The notes beneath the pieces are model-generated. The model had not been told where the DNA came from and did not search any database. It saw nothing but the letters and a program-made list of their open reading frames with translations. Shown here one piece after another: positions 56,681 through 64,000 of a DNA stretch of 64,000 nt. Both the position numbers and the translations under genes were made by a program. Position 1 is the stretch's first letter, and every line of letters starts with the position of its first letter. Origin of the DNA: CAVQCX01 sp963775335 (GTDB lineage: Bacteria; Pseudomonadota; Gammaproteobacteria; Chromatiales; Chromatiaceae); contig CAVZIJ010000002.1 of the NCBI GenBank assembly GCA_963775335.1, positions 1,337,111 through 1,401,110 on the forward strand, read 5' to 3'.

Positions 56681-57289
56681 TTACCCTCCGGCTGAAATGG
56701 CAGTCTCCTCTCCGCCCTTGTCTGCAACCACCTTGTGCCAAGCGATACCTTTTTTGTAAATATCCAAGTATAGAAAGCAGGCGACGATGTAGCGGTGGAG
56801 CACTTCCTTATCTTTTTCTCGGCTAACACCAAGCTCTCCGTCAAAGGCCTTGGCTTTGATAAACTCCGTTTTGGCTTTATCCACGCTGACTATGACATAT
56901 GAACGAAACGTTTTGTCTCCGGAGCTATCGAAATATCCTTTCTCTATCTTCTGGGAAAGGTCCTCGTATGCCCGATAGCAAAACAGCTTGGCTACATCGA
57001 GAACCGCCCGCTGGATATGCCCTTCCATTCGATGGATCTGCGGATCTTCTCCGGATGTTACATATCGAAAGAAATGGTCTAACGCATTTCGATATTCGTT
57101 CCAAACCTGAATCGGAAGTTGTAGGAAGTTGACCTCAAATAAAGAGACCAAGTATCTAGCAAGAAAATACAAATACACAGCATGAGAATATTTCTCGTCA
57201 GTCGCCCGCCTTGCGAAAGCGTCAGCCGCTCGCTCTAGCGAGACAGGGTCTGCGAATATTCCCATAGTGTCTGCGGCTTCGGTCTTCAT
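56681..57289 (-). CDS. HEPN-like protein (RNALDH motif), last gene of membrane operon
   Basis: This 202-residue, largely helical protein has EYRNALDHFFRYVTSG at about residues 66-81. R-N-x3-H fits the Rx4-6H motif of HEPN ribonucleases with the usual polar residue after Arg. The region continues GHIQRAVLDVAKLFCYRAYE, all-helical as the fold requires. It follows three small membrane-protein genes and an XRE gene on the same strand, in AT-richer DNA. Ribonuclease activity is inference; the N- and C-terminal parts are unrecognised. Confidence 0.6.
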   Translation of the reverse strand: MKTEAADTMGIFADPVSLERAADAFARRATDEKYSHAVYLYFLARYLVSLFEVNFLQLPIQVWNEYRNALDHFFRYVTSGEDPQIHRMEGHIQRAVLDVAKLFCYRAYEDLSQKIEKGYFDSSGDKTFRSYVIVSVDKAKTEFIKAKAFDGELGVSREKDKEVLHRYIVACFLYLDIYKKGIAWHKVVADKGGEETAISAGG

Positions 57290-57352
57290 ACAGGTAAGCG
57301 CACTTGGCTAGCAGTCGCGCGATCAAACACTGCCTGAGCCATTTTCACCGGT

Positions 57353-57793
57353 TTAATATCCAGCCTTCCTGATAACTTCATCAAGATCAATGAAGCGATT
57401 CAAGAATACATGTCCCTGTTGCGGCACGCAGCCGTCCAAGATCTTCTCCAATTGCGTTTCTTTGACTTGCCCCAAGTACGACTCAATAAACTCCTGAATA
57501 GGAGTAGCCCAAAACCTCTGGGCTTCTCCACCCGCTCCATCTAGATCGCCATGAGACGACAGGCGCATTTTCTTGTAATTAGCCTTAGGCACAAATACTT
57601 CAATCCAGAAAGGCGCCGATAATACCAGCAGCACAGGAGCAAGATAAAAAGCCCACGCTGGCGCCGATACATAAGCTAATAAAACGGCAGTGACAACATA
57701 GCCGATAGCCACTGTTAAGTACTTAATCAATGTCTGGCCGCCGTTCGCAAATTTGTGTAGGCGAACCAAAAGAGAATTCAGTAGCTTGTTCAT
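57353..57793 (-). CDS. Membrane protein with cytosolic tail (operon gene 4)
   Basis: This 146-residue protein has two close membrane spans (TLIKYLTVAIGYVVTAVLLA and AFYLAPVLLVLSAPFWIEV), then a 75-residue polar domain with AQRFWATPIQEFIESYLG. It overlaps the previous gene by 4 bp. Unknown family. Confidence 0.6.
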   Translation of the reverse strand: MNKLLNSLLVRLHKFANGGQTLIKYLTVAIGYVVTAVLLAYVSAPAWAFYLAPVLLVLSAPFWIEVFVPKANYKKMRLSSHGDLDGAGGEAQRFWATPIQEFIESYLGQVKETQLEKILDGCVPQQGHVFLNRFIDLDEVIRKAGY

Positions 57794-58041
57794 TCCCCCC
57801 TCCCATGCTGCATTTCTGTTAGGATATGAACTAGATTCCTGTATATTTCCGGCGCGGCAAGGGAAACGTACAGAAGCACCATATATCCTTTCCTAAAAAG
57901 CTCCAGCCATGGCTCAATAAAGCTAAGAGATGGCCAATGCCCGATCCAAAGAGATACTGGATATAATACGGCTATTAATGCCACGGCAGCCGCCTCTATC
58001 GTCATGCGTCTGATATGCTGGATAGCTTCGCAACAGAACAT
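57790..58041 (-). CDS. Small two-span membrane protein (operon gene 3)
   Basis: These 83 residues hold spans AAAVALIAVLYPVSLWIGHW and GYMVLLYVSLAAPEIYRNL. It lies 6 bp after gene 2 and overlaps gene 4. No family is recognised. Confidence 0.55.
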   Translation of the reverse strand: MFCCEAIQHIRRMTIEAAAVALIAVLYPVSLWIGHWPSLSFIEPWLELFRKGYMVLLYVSLAAPEIYRNLVHILTEMQHGRGE

Positions 58042-58047
58042 GCTGCG

Positions 58048-58326
58048 TTATTCCCCAACGGCCTTGGTTAAGCGAATAATCGTTAGGAACGCCAACTCAA
58101 AAAGTACTGTCATAACGACGACCACATGGATATAGCTGAACAACTTCATGAACCCTTCAGCATCGCGACCCGAAGCCCACGCTACAGCCTCATGAGTGGC
58201 CGATAGTAAGGCCAAGATGTATGCGTAAACCACGACTTCGAGCACGATAGAAACTAGGATGAACCGTGCACCGTGTTTTACGCATAACCAGTCTTTCAGT
58301 CGCTCCCCCAGGGTCCTTGCGCGCAT
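58048..58326 (-). CDS. Small two-span membrane protein (operon gene 2)
   Basis: These 92 residues hold spans FILVSIVLEVVVYAYILALL and YIHVVVVMTVLFELAFLTII, with an amphipathic N-terminus. Starts 2 bp after the HTH gene. Similar in layout to gene 3; a duplicated or paired membrane component is possible. Confidence 0.6.
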   Translation of the reverse strand: MRARTLGERLKDWLCVKHGARFILVSIVLEVVVYAYILALLSATHEAVAWASGRDAEGFMKLFSYIHVVVVMTVLFELAFLTIIRLTKAVGE

Positions 58327-58328
58327 AG

Positions 58329-58667
58329 TCAGTCAGCTTTATTAGCATTGCCATACTCAGATACAACGGACAATTGAACATTCGGATCTAGCTCTTCGAC
58401 GCCGAGTTCTTTATAACGTCGGTTCAAAGCATGGAATATCCGCCATACCTTTTCCGCGGTTGCTTTCTTGTGGTTCTCCAAGTCGCCAACGAGATTTCTT
58501 CCCACCTCAGCCGAAGCGGCGAGCTTAGAGATAGACAGGCCGGCTCGAATCCGCAGCGTCTTCAAGTCGTCAAAGTACAACATGTCGCGAGCCGGCTTGC
58601 CACCCGTTCTGCCGTCACCTGCGTCGACACCAACCACGCCAACGACCTTGGGTTCCGATGAACTCAT
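58329..58667 (-). CDS. XRE-family HTH regulator (operon gene 1)
   Basis: This 112-residue protein from ATG 58667 (MSSSEPKVVGVVG) has the XRE helix-turn-helix LKTLRIRAGLSISKLAASAE, VGRNLVGDLENHKKATAEKV at about residues 35-75. First gene of the five-gene minus-strand operon; probably its autoregulator. The AT-rich DNA upstream (58720-58800) is the likely promoter. Confidence 0.72.
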   Translation of the reverse strand: MSSSEPKVVGVVGVDAGDGRTGGKPARDMLYFDDLKTLRIRAGLSISKLAASAEVGRNLVGDLENHKKATAEKVWRIFHALNRRYKELGVEELDPNVQLSVVSEYGNANKAD

Positions 58668-58709
58668 ACTCAGACAACGCTCGCGATTCAGATTGCAAAG
58701 ACCCATCAA

Positions 58710-59517
58710 GGGGATGCTGTAAACATTAGCGCAACATTATATTTAGCATAGACCTTGTATACAACGATTCGAACTCCTACTAGGCAGTATAGCGCAGGAA
58801 AGTGCATGAGCACGCAATAACGAGCATAAACAGGCTGTTTCCGGCAGGAACATGCAGAGGTCACTTTTAAGCGGCTGCTTATTGAACAGCAAGGCGGCGT
58901 ACTGCGCATCGGGGGTGCTTGCCTAGACGCGGCCGCGCCGATCAGTGTTTCGCCTAAGTCGGTCAGGGATCGCCGCTTAAAAGGTGGGAATGAAGAGCCC
59001 CGCAGTCGGCGGGCTCGGTTGTATTCCGATCAGGCACCGCCAGTCACGATGGAGCGCCCGCGCCTGTAGCCTGCTTCGACACGTCGGACACGAGCGCGTG
59101 GATCTTGGAGAACGCTTCGCTGGCATCGTGGATCTTGCCGGCGGCAAGGCCCCAGATGTCGCAGTCGTAGTCGTCGTCGAAGTCCCGGGCGCTGGGCGGG
59201 ATGCGGGCGGACAGCACGGACGGCCGGCAGAGGATGGACCCGCGATACGGAGCTGCTCGACCTGGTCGTCTACGATGAATAATCAGGGACGTACCGCGAT
59301 TTCGGGCGAGTGGGCATGTCCGCAGTTGGCCGGAAGTGACCTCGGCGAGCGCCTAATATAAGCGCGCCCTTAACGACTCTTCTCGACCCGGAGGAGACAG
59401 GGCCTAGCTGGGTAACACGACGACCGGGTGCTCGTGGACGATGCCCCCGCAGGCTCCCGTTTCTGGCTCGTGATCCCGCGTCGGGATTAGCCTGCTGAAC
59501 CATATGGGAAGAGTCAG
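58710..59517. other. 808 bp mostly without genes; possible C-terminal remnant at 59044-59240
   Basis: On the minus strand, the frame ending at 59044 reads protein-like residues (ARDFDDDYDCDIWGLAAGKI and SEAFSKIHALVSDVSKQA) with no start in place. It may be the tail of a lost gene. The rest is the AT-rich HTH-gene promoter region and unassigned sequence. Confidence 0.3.
59374..59393 (+). repeat. Direct repeat, left copy
   Basis: CGACTCTTCTCGACCCGGAG; 18 of 20 bases match the copy at 60369-60388. The pair brackets the DUF2726 gene. Confidence 0.55.
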
Positions 59518-60288
59518 TTAAACGCCCGTGCTTAGCGGCTTCTCGGGTATTTCGACAATACCGCGGCACTTCGGGAACGTGCTGCAGCCCCAGAACTCCT
59601 TGCCCGCGTTGCTTCCCCCTTTGACCTGTCGACGTACCATTGGAGCAGCGCACTTAGGGCAGGGCGGAGCTGGTGCCCCACTGACAGGCTGCGCTTGCTG
59701 CCCTGCCTGCGTCTGAGCTTCTGAGGGCGACCGGGCCGCGGAGGTTGCGACTTTTAATGGTTCCACGGCGTTTGCTTCGGATGTCCGGTACGGTCCTTCC
59801 CCGATAGCCGCACGAATATTGTCCCTCAGCTCTGGAATTGCGTACCCGCGCTGCGCGGGCACTTGCAATAGCGGCACCCCAACGGCTTGGCAGACACCTG
59901 CTAAGAACGCGTCTCGCTCTTGGCGCTTTCGCCGCTGATGTGACTGATCATTGAGCTCGATGGCGCAGATCACCGAGAGATCGCTCTTTCGACACAGCAC
60001 GAAATCGAAGTGCTTGTTGGTAACGCGATTAAGTGCCGTTTGCCGGCCGCGTGCATCCAAGCCCTGTTGAGCATCGACGATGTCGGCGACGCGGACTTTG
60101 CCAAAAATCCGGTATTCCTCTCCTACGGCTTGGTCGAGCACACCCAAGAAAGATCGTTCGGCGGGCGAGAACAGAATCGGCCTTTTCGTATAAGGGTAGT
60201 CTTCACTTCGCCGTCCCGGCTGCTTGACCTTTAGGGCCAGCACCGTTAGTGCGAGCAGCACCAAGGCAATCAGAACCCACCACGGCAT
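59518..60288 (-). CDS. Membrane-anchored DUF2726 protein with topoisomerase-type zinc finger
   Basis: An N-terminal span (MPWWVLIALVLLALTVLALK) is followed by a DUF2726 domain with FDFVLCRKSDLSVICAIELN, the D...ExN strand pattern of restriction-like folds, to about residue 155. An Ala/Pro/Gln linker leads to a C4 topoisomerase zinc finger, CPKCAAPMVRRQVKGG with WGCSTFPKCRG. 256 residues. DUF2726 is thought nuclease-related. Zinc finger plus anchor suggests DNA handling at the membrane. It stands alone between direct repeats. Confidence 0.8.
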   Translation of the reverse strand: MPWWVLIALVLLALTVLALKVKQPGRRSEDYPYTKRPILFSPAERSFLGVLDQAVGEEYRIFGKVRVADIVDAQQGLDARGRQTALNRVTNKHFDFVLCRKSDLSVICAIELNDQSHQRRKRQERDAFLAGVCQAVGVPLLQVPAQRGYAIPELRDNIRAAIGEGPYRTSEANAVEPLKVATSAARSPSEAQTQAGQQAQPVSGAPAPPCPKCAAPMVRRQVKGGSNAGKEFWGCSTFPKCRGIVEIPEKPLSTGV

Positions 60289-60368
60289 GTCATTCTCCTA
60301 TGACGCGTAATGGCCGACAAAGGCCCAGAAGGTTTCCCGAATATAGGCCGTTCCTAAAGGACTCCTCT

Positions 60369-60388
60369 CGACTCCTCTCGACCCGAAG
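60369..60388 (+). repeat. Direct repeat, right copy
   Basis: CGACTCCTCTCGACCCGAAG. A partial tandem duplication (ACTCCTCTCG twice) is attached. See 59374-59393. Confidence 0.55.
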
Positions 60389-60404
60389 CGGTTATATAAT
60401 CGGG

Positions 60405-60473
60405 ATAGGGGGACGCCTCACGGCGTCCCTCCTCCCACACCACCGTGCGTACGGATCACGTACACGGCGGTTC
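60405..60473 (-). ncRNA. Group II intron domains V and VI
   Basis: On the minus strand, domain V (about 60439-60473) pairs ACCGCCGTG with CACGGTGGT around a GTACG/CGTAC tip. Domain VI (about 60409-60430) is the GGGACGCC/GGCGTCCC hairpin, and the intron ends CCCCCTAT. It lies 15 bp after the reverse transcriptase stop, as expected. Confidence 0.75.
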
Positions 60474-60487
60474 GATGCATTGAATCC

Positions 60488-61303
60488 CTACCTCGCCGCC
60501 AGGGCGGGTAGCCCCATTCCGCTGAAGTACCGCGCCGGCAGGGCCAGCGCGAGCGCCGGGGTGCGCGATAGACGCCAAAAGCCGTGGGCCGACTTGCTGG
60601 TGTTCCATGCTTCTCGCACGCTCACCCCGCGTCGGCGCAGCTCCCGGTATCCCGCCCGTCCCCATTGCTTCCACTGATAGCAACGTAGCTTGCGTCGTAT
60701 CCATTTGTCGATATCGCGCAGAGGGCTCAGTACCTCGGCCAGACCGAAGTACGCTTTCCAACCAAGCAGGGCCTCTCTCAGCTCCGCTACGATACCGGCC
60801 AAACGACGGCCTCTCGTACGACGGGTCAGCCGCCGGATCTCTGCCTTGAGCTTGTCGATGGCCTTGTCCGCCACCTTCAGCAGCGCACCCTTGCGACTGA
60901 CCGTGAAGCCCAGAAACTTGCGCTTCCACGGGCGATCCACCGCGCTCTTTCGCGTATTCACTGTGAGCCCCAGTGATCCTTCGAGAAAGCGCTTTACGCT
61001 TGCCATCACCCGCTCGCCCGCGCGCCGACTCTTGACGACGATGTTGCTGTCATCGGCATAACGGGCAAAGCGGTGGCCGCGCCTCTGCAGCTGCCAGTCC
61101 AGCTCATCGAGCACGACGTTAGCCAGCACCGGCGAAAGCGGGCCGCCTTGCGGCACGCCCATCGCGCTCGGCTCCAGGCGTCCGTCCACGCTCACCCCGG
61201 CCTTGAGGTAGCGGTTGATCAGGCGCAACAATGCCCGGTCGTCGACGTGGCCCTTGAGCCGCGCCATCAACCGGTCGTGGCTGACCCGATCGAAGGAAAT
61301 CAC
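60488..61303 (-). pseudogene. Group II intron reverse transcriptase/maturase, 5'-truncated
   Basis: The surviving 270 residues begin at FDRVSHDRLMARLKGHVD, about the middle of the RT palm. They hold the polymerase YADD (FARYADDSNIVV), the PQGGPLSP motif and the maturase/X domain (WKRKFLGFTV, LGWKAYFG). The N-terminal RT0-RT2 blocks are missing, and all intron RNA upstream is gone. The break is at about 61297-61303, next to the recombinase element. The GTG at 61303 is only an accidental start. Confidence 0.88.
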
Positions 61304-61320
61304 AACACACTACCCGTCTC

Positions 61321-61770
61321 GAAGACATTCCCGACGCAGTCACGATCCTTCGCAAGGCCCATCCGTTCGAAGGCAAAACGCTGCCGGTCCTGAAGCGCGC
61401 ACGTCGCCAGGGCCAGCTCCAACTCCTGCTGATTCTTCCCAATGGCAGCCGGCAGTTTGTGCCGTTGGCCTGGACCGATGCGTCTGAGCACCACCGGCGG
61501 GATCAGCATCATAGTCCCACACCGAGCCTTGCTATCCCCTCGGATTTGCTCCATGCACGGGTAATCGTCGACGCTCTCCTCGACCGTATCACGACTGTGG
61601 AGGAGAAACCCCGTGCAATTGGATCTGGCGTTCCTGGACATCCCGAATCCGGGCCAAACAGTGTGGGCGCAGCTCGGCGAGGAACAACGCATCGCCGCTC
61701 TCGACATCTTGGCGAGACTGATCGCACAAACCGCACAGAGCACGTTAAGCGTGGAGGGAAACAACGATGA
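61321..61770 (+). CDS. DUF5372-like protein of the recombinase element, 5' end unclear
   Basis: The open frame reads VTILRKAHPFEGKTLPVLKR, QLLLILPNGSRQFVPLAWTD, as in DUF5372 proteins encoded before large serine recombinases. No ATG/GTG precedes the conserved part, so its start is missing or unusual, and the junction with the truncated intron is only about 20 bp upstream. It overlaps the 53-residue gene and the recombinase start. Confidence 0.5.
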   Translation, partial: EDIPDAVTILRKAHPFEGKTLPVLKRARRQGQLQLLLILPNGSRQFVPLAWTDASEHHRRDQHHSPTPSLAIPSDLLHARVIVDALLDRITTVEEKPRAIGSGVPGHPESGPNSVGAARRGTTHRRSRHLGETDRTNRTEHVKRGGKQR

Positions 61771-61774
61771 CTGA
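61613..61774 (+). CDS. Small 53-residue protein of the recombinase element
   Basis: GTG 61613 gives VQLDLAFLDIPNPGQTVWAQ, then EEQRIAALDILARLIAQTAQ and stop at 61774. AGGAG precedes. Its stop overlaps the recombinase start by 8 bp. Small proteins of this pattern accompany DUF5372 and recombinase genes; function unknown. Confidence 0.6.
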   Translation: MQLDLAFLDIPNPGQTVWAQLGEEQRIAALDILARLIAQTAQSTLSVEGNNDD

Positions 61775-63974
61775 TCCGAAGGTTAACTCCGAGCATCTGC
61801 GCCGCGGCGCCTTTGTCTACGTGCGCCAATCTACCCCCACCCAGGTCGAGCACCATCGCGAGTCTACCCAACGCCAATATGCCCTGGTCGAGCGCGCACG
61901 CACGCTCGGGTGGGCGTCCGAGCAGATCACCGTCATCGACGAGGACCTCGGACTGTCCGGTGCCACCACCGAAGGACGCAGCGGCTTCGCTCGCATGACC
62001 GCCGAGGTGGCCCTCGGACACGTCGGCATCGTGCTCGGCCTGGAGGTCTCGCGCTTGGCGCGCAACAACGCCGACTGGTATCGCCTCCTCGACCTGTGCG
62101 GCCTGACCAACACCCTCATCGGCGATGCCGACGGCCTCTACCACCCCAGCCTGTTCAACGACCGCCTGGTCCTCGGGTTGAAGGGGACGATGTCCGAAGC
62201 GGAGCTGCACATCCTGCGCGCGCGCCTCGATGGGGGGATCCGCAATAAAGCCGCCCGCGGCGAGCTGCGTCGAGGACTGCCGGTGGGCTTCGTTTGGGGC
62301 GACGATGAAGGCGAGGTTCGCTTGCATCCCGACGAAGCCGTCACCGCCACGATCCGAACCGTGTTCGAGCGCTTCGCCGAGCTCGGGTCGGTGCGCCGCG
62401 TCTGGCTGTGGTTCCTCTCCGAGCACTTGAGCTTTCCGCTGCGCTCGCACAGCGGCGCCGAAATCCGCTGGGTGCCCCCGACCTATGTCAGCATTCACCA
62501 AGTGCTGAGCAATCCGGTGTATGCTGGCGCCTACGCGTATGGCAAGAGTCGACACGAACGCTACGTCGATGCAAACGGTGGGCTTCGCAAGCGCGTGCGC
62601 CAGCTCCCTCGCGCCCAATGGGCCGTGCTCATCCGGGAGCACCACGAGGGCTTCATCGACTGGGAAACCTATGAGGCGAACCTGGCGCGCATCGCCCGCA
62701 ATACCCGTCCTCGCCCCCACGGATCGGGAGGCGCCGTGAGAGAAGGCACAGCGCTGCTGCAAGGCATCGCCACCTGCGGTCACTGCGGGCGTCGGCTGCG
62801 CACTCACTACCAGGGTCGCAACGCCGCCCCAGGCTACCATTGCCCGGGCAAAGACATCGTCGAGGGACGCGGTCTGTATTGCCTGAGTATCGGTGGCGTG
62901 CAGCTTGACGAGGCCGTCGCCCAGGCCGTCATGGATGCACTTCAGCCGGCCGGCCTGGAAGCGGCCCTGCTCGCCGCACAGCGCATCGAGAGCGATTATG
63001 ACGCGGCCCTGAAGCAGTGGCACCTTAGCGTGGAGCGTGCACGCTACGAGGCCGAACGTGCCGAGCGCCGGTATCGGGCCGTCGAGCCCGAAAATCGCCT
63101 CGTCGCCCGCGGACTGGAGGCGCAATGGGAGCAGCGCTTGCGCGAGCTCGAGCAAGCCCAGAGCGAGCTTCGCAGCCGTGCGCAACGCCGCCCCCGCGAG
63201 CTCAGCGCCGATGAGCGCAATGCCGTGCTGCGTCTCGCTGAGGACCTCCCGCGCGTATGGCACGCCCCCACGACCAGCGCGCGTGACCAAAAAGAACTGC
63301 TGCGCACGTTGCTCGAGGAAGTCATCATCGCCGACCATCGGGAGGCCTACCGCGCCCACCTCACGCTGCGCTGGCGCGGCGGTATGCTCACAGAGCTCGA
63401 CGTTGAGCGCCCACGCTCGCGCCCCGCCCCGATACGCACGGAGGAAGATACCGTCGAGCTCGTGCGCCGCTTGGCTACGCATTACCCTGATGCCGTGATT
63501 GCCGGAATCCTCAACCGCCAAGGCAAGTACACGGCCTACGGTCACCGCTTCACGACCAACCGCGTGGGCAATCTGCGTCGTCATTGGAACATCCCTTGTT
63601 TCGAGCCCACGAGCCAGCCCGCTCACGGGGAGCTGGTCAACATCAAACAAGCGGCCCACATCCTCGGCATCGCGCCATCGACCATCCACCGTTGGCTCAA
63701 TGATGGGTTTATTGCCGGGCAACAGCTGACCCCCGGCGCCCCATGGCAAATCCGCATCACCGAAGAGCTCCTCGGGCGCTTCGTCGAGCACGCCCCCGAG
63801 GGCTATGTCCCGATGCAGGAGGCGACGAAAATTCTGGGCGTCTCGCGCCAGACCGTATTGCAGCGTGTAAAGCGCGGCGAGCTCGACGCCGTCCATGTCT
63901 ATCGCGGGAAGAGAAAAGGCCTGAGAATCAAAGCGCTGGACCACCACCCAGACCTCTTTCACCATCCCTCATGA
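61767..63974 (+). CDS. Large serine recombinase with zinc ribbon and two C-terminal HTH domains
   Basis: This 735-residue protein has a serine recombinase catalytic domain: FVYVRQSTPTQVEHHRESTQ with catalytic Ser at about 21, VSRLARNNADWYRLL and the recombinase domain VHQVLSNPVYAGAYAYGKSR-like segment. A zinc beta-ribbon follows (CGHCGRRL to YHCPG and GLYC, about 335-375), then a coiled coil (about 410-480). Two MerR/excisionase-type HTH units end it, NIKQAAHILGIAPSTIHRWL and MQEATKILGVSRQTVLQRVK. It probably moves the three-gene element. Full length. Confidence 0.92.
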   Translation: MTDPKVNSEHLRRGAFVYVRQSTPTQVEHHRESTQRQYALVERARTLGWASEQITVIDEDLGLSGATTEGRSGFARMTAEVALGHVGIVLGLEVSRLARNNADWYRLLDLCGLTNTLIGDADGLYHPSLFNDRLVLGLKGTMSEAELHILRARLDGGIRNKAARGELRRGLPVGFVWGDDEGEVRLHPDEAVTATIRTVFERFAELGSVRRVWLWFLSEHLSFPLRSHSGAEIRWVPPTYVSIHQVLSNPVYAGAYAYGKSRHERYVDANGGLRKRVRQLPRAQWAVLIREHHEGFIDWETYEANLARIARNTRPRPHGSGGAVREGTALLQGIATCGHCGRRLRTHYQGRNAAPGYHCPGKDIVEGRGLYCLSIGGVQLDEAVAQAVMDALQPAGLEAALLAAQRIESDYDAALKQWHLSVERARYEAERAERRYRAVEPENRLVARGLEAQWEQRLRELEQAQSELRSRAQRRPRELSADERNAVLRLAEDLPRVWHAPTTSARDQKELLRTLLEEVIIADHREAYRAHLTLRWRGGMLTELDVERPRSRPAPIRTEEDTVELVRRLATHYPDAVIAGILNRQGKYTAYGHRFTTNRVGNLRRHWNIPCFEPTSQPAHGELVNIKQAAHILGIAPSTIHRWLNDGFIAGQQLTPGAPWQIRITEELLGRFVEHAPEGYVPMQEATKILGVSRQTVLQRVKRGELDAVHVYRGKRKGLRIKALDHHPDLFHHPS

Positions 63975-64000
63975 ACCAGGGGGCAGTATGAAGACACGTC

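Noticed and set aside
61509..63965. 818-codon minus-strand frame opposite the recombinase
   Set aside because: The plus-strand frame has a complete recombinase domain order; the minus frame is a shadow.

Overview
The window is GC-rich DNA of a gammaproteobacterium. Ribosomal proteins L13/S9, a Crp/Vfr-type regulator beside trpGDC, E. coli-type SpeD, Coq7, SelD/MnmH, an AF1514-family protein and a GlcF-like protein together suggest a Chromatiales-type (purple sulfur or related) genome. The lineage is inferred from gene content only.

Layout. (1) 0.2-17.2 kb, chromosomal core: Kup K+ uptake, a 2OG-Fe(II) oxygenase, MtfA, a flippase, a phosphoketolase remnant, glgC, mnmH, selD, a large DUF349 protein, an AF1514 protein, a GT4 glycosyltransferase, a patatin and a cyclase-family protein. 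(2) 17.4-22.0 kb: two 165-bp MITE-like elements in inverted orientation bracket a glyoxalase-fold protein, three poorly known genes and a broken AEC permease. (3) 22-39 kb, core again: histone-like protein, ilvA, rpiA, porin, tRNA-Gln, rpsI-rplM, a candidate sRNA, glcF-like, coq7, speD, DUF885, osmC, crp, trpC-trpD-trpG and a membrane GAF-like protein. (4) 39-64 kb, a defence/mobile island. It opens with a SRAP pseudogene. Next comes a tightly coupled three-gene operon (DUF1998 helicase, SNF2 helicase, Eco57I/PglX-like methyltransferase). A resolvase with a full Tn3-type res site, an RHH-like repressor with palindromic operators and an unknown gene/XRE-ImmA pair follow. Then come a five-gene AT-richer operon (HTH, three small membrane proteins, HEPN-like protein), a DUF2726/topoisomerase-zinc-finger protein, a 5'-truncated group II intron and a three-gene large serine recombinase element.

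The best candidates for undescribed biology are the helicase-helicase-methyltransferase operon and the HTH/membrane/HEPN-like operon. The first resembles DISARM and Druantia parts in a different architecture, with a nuclease-like tail on one helicase and a GGCT-like domain fused to the methyltransferase. A candidate sRNA with three CCUCC motifs upstream of rplM is also notable.

Several otherwise recognisable genes carry a single frameshift (oxygenase, glgC, porin, AEC permease, phosphoketolase remnant). Either the assembly has indel errors or real decay is under way; reads would decide. Coordinates for these genes are given end to end across the frameshift.
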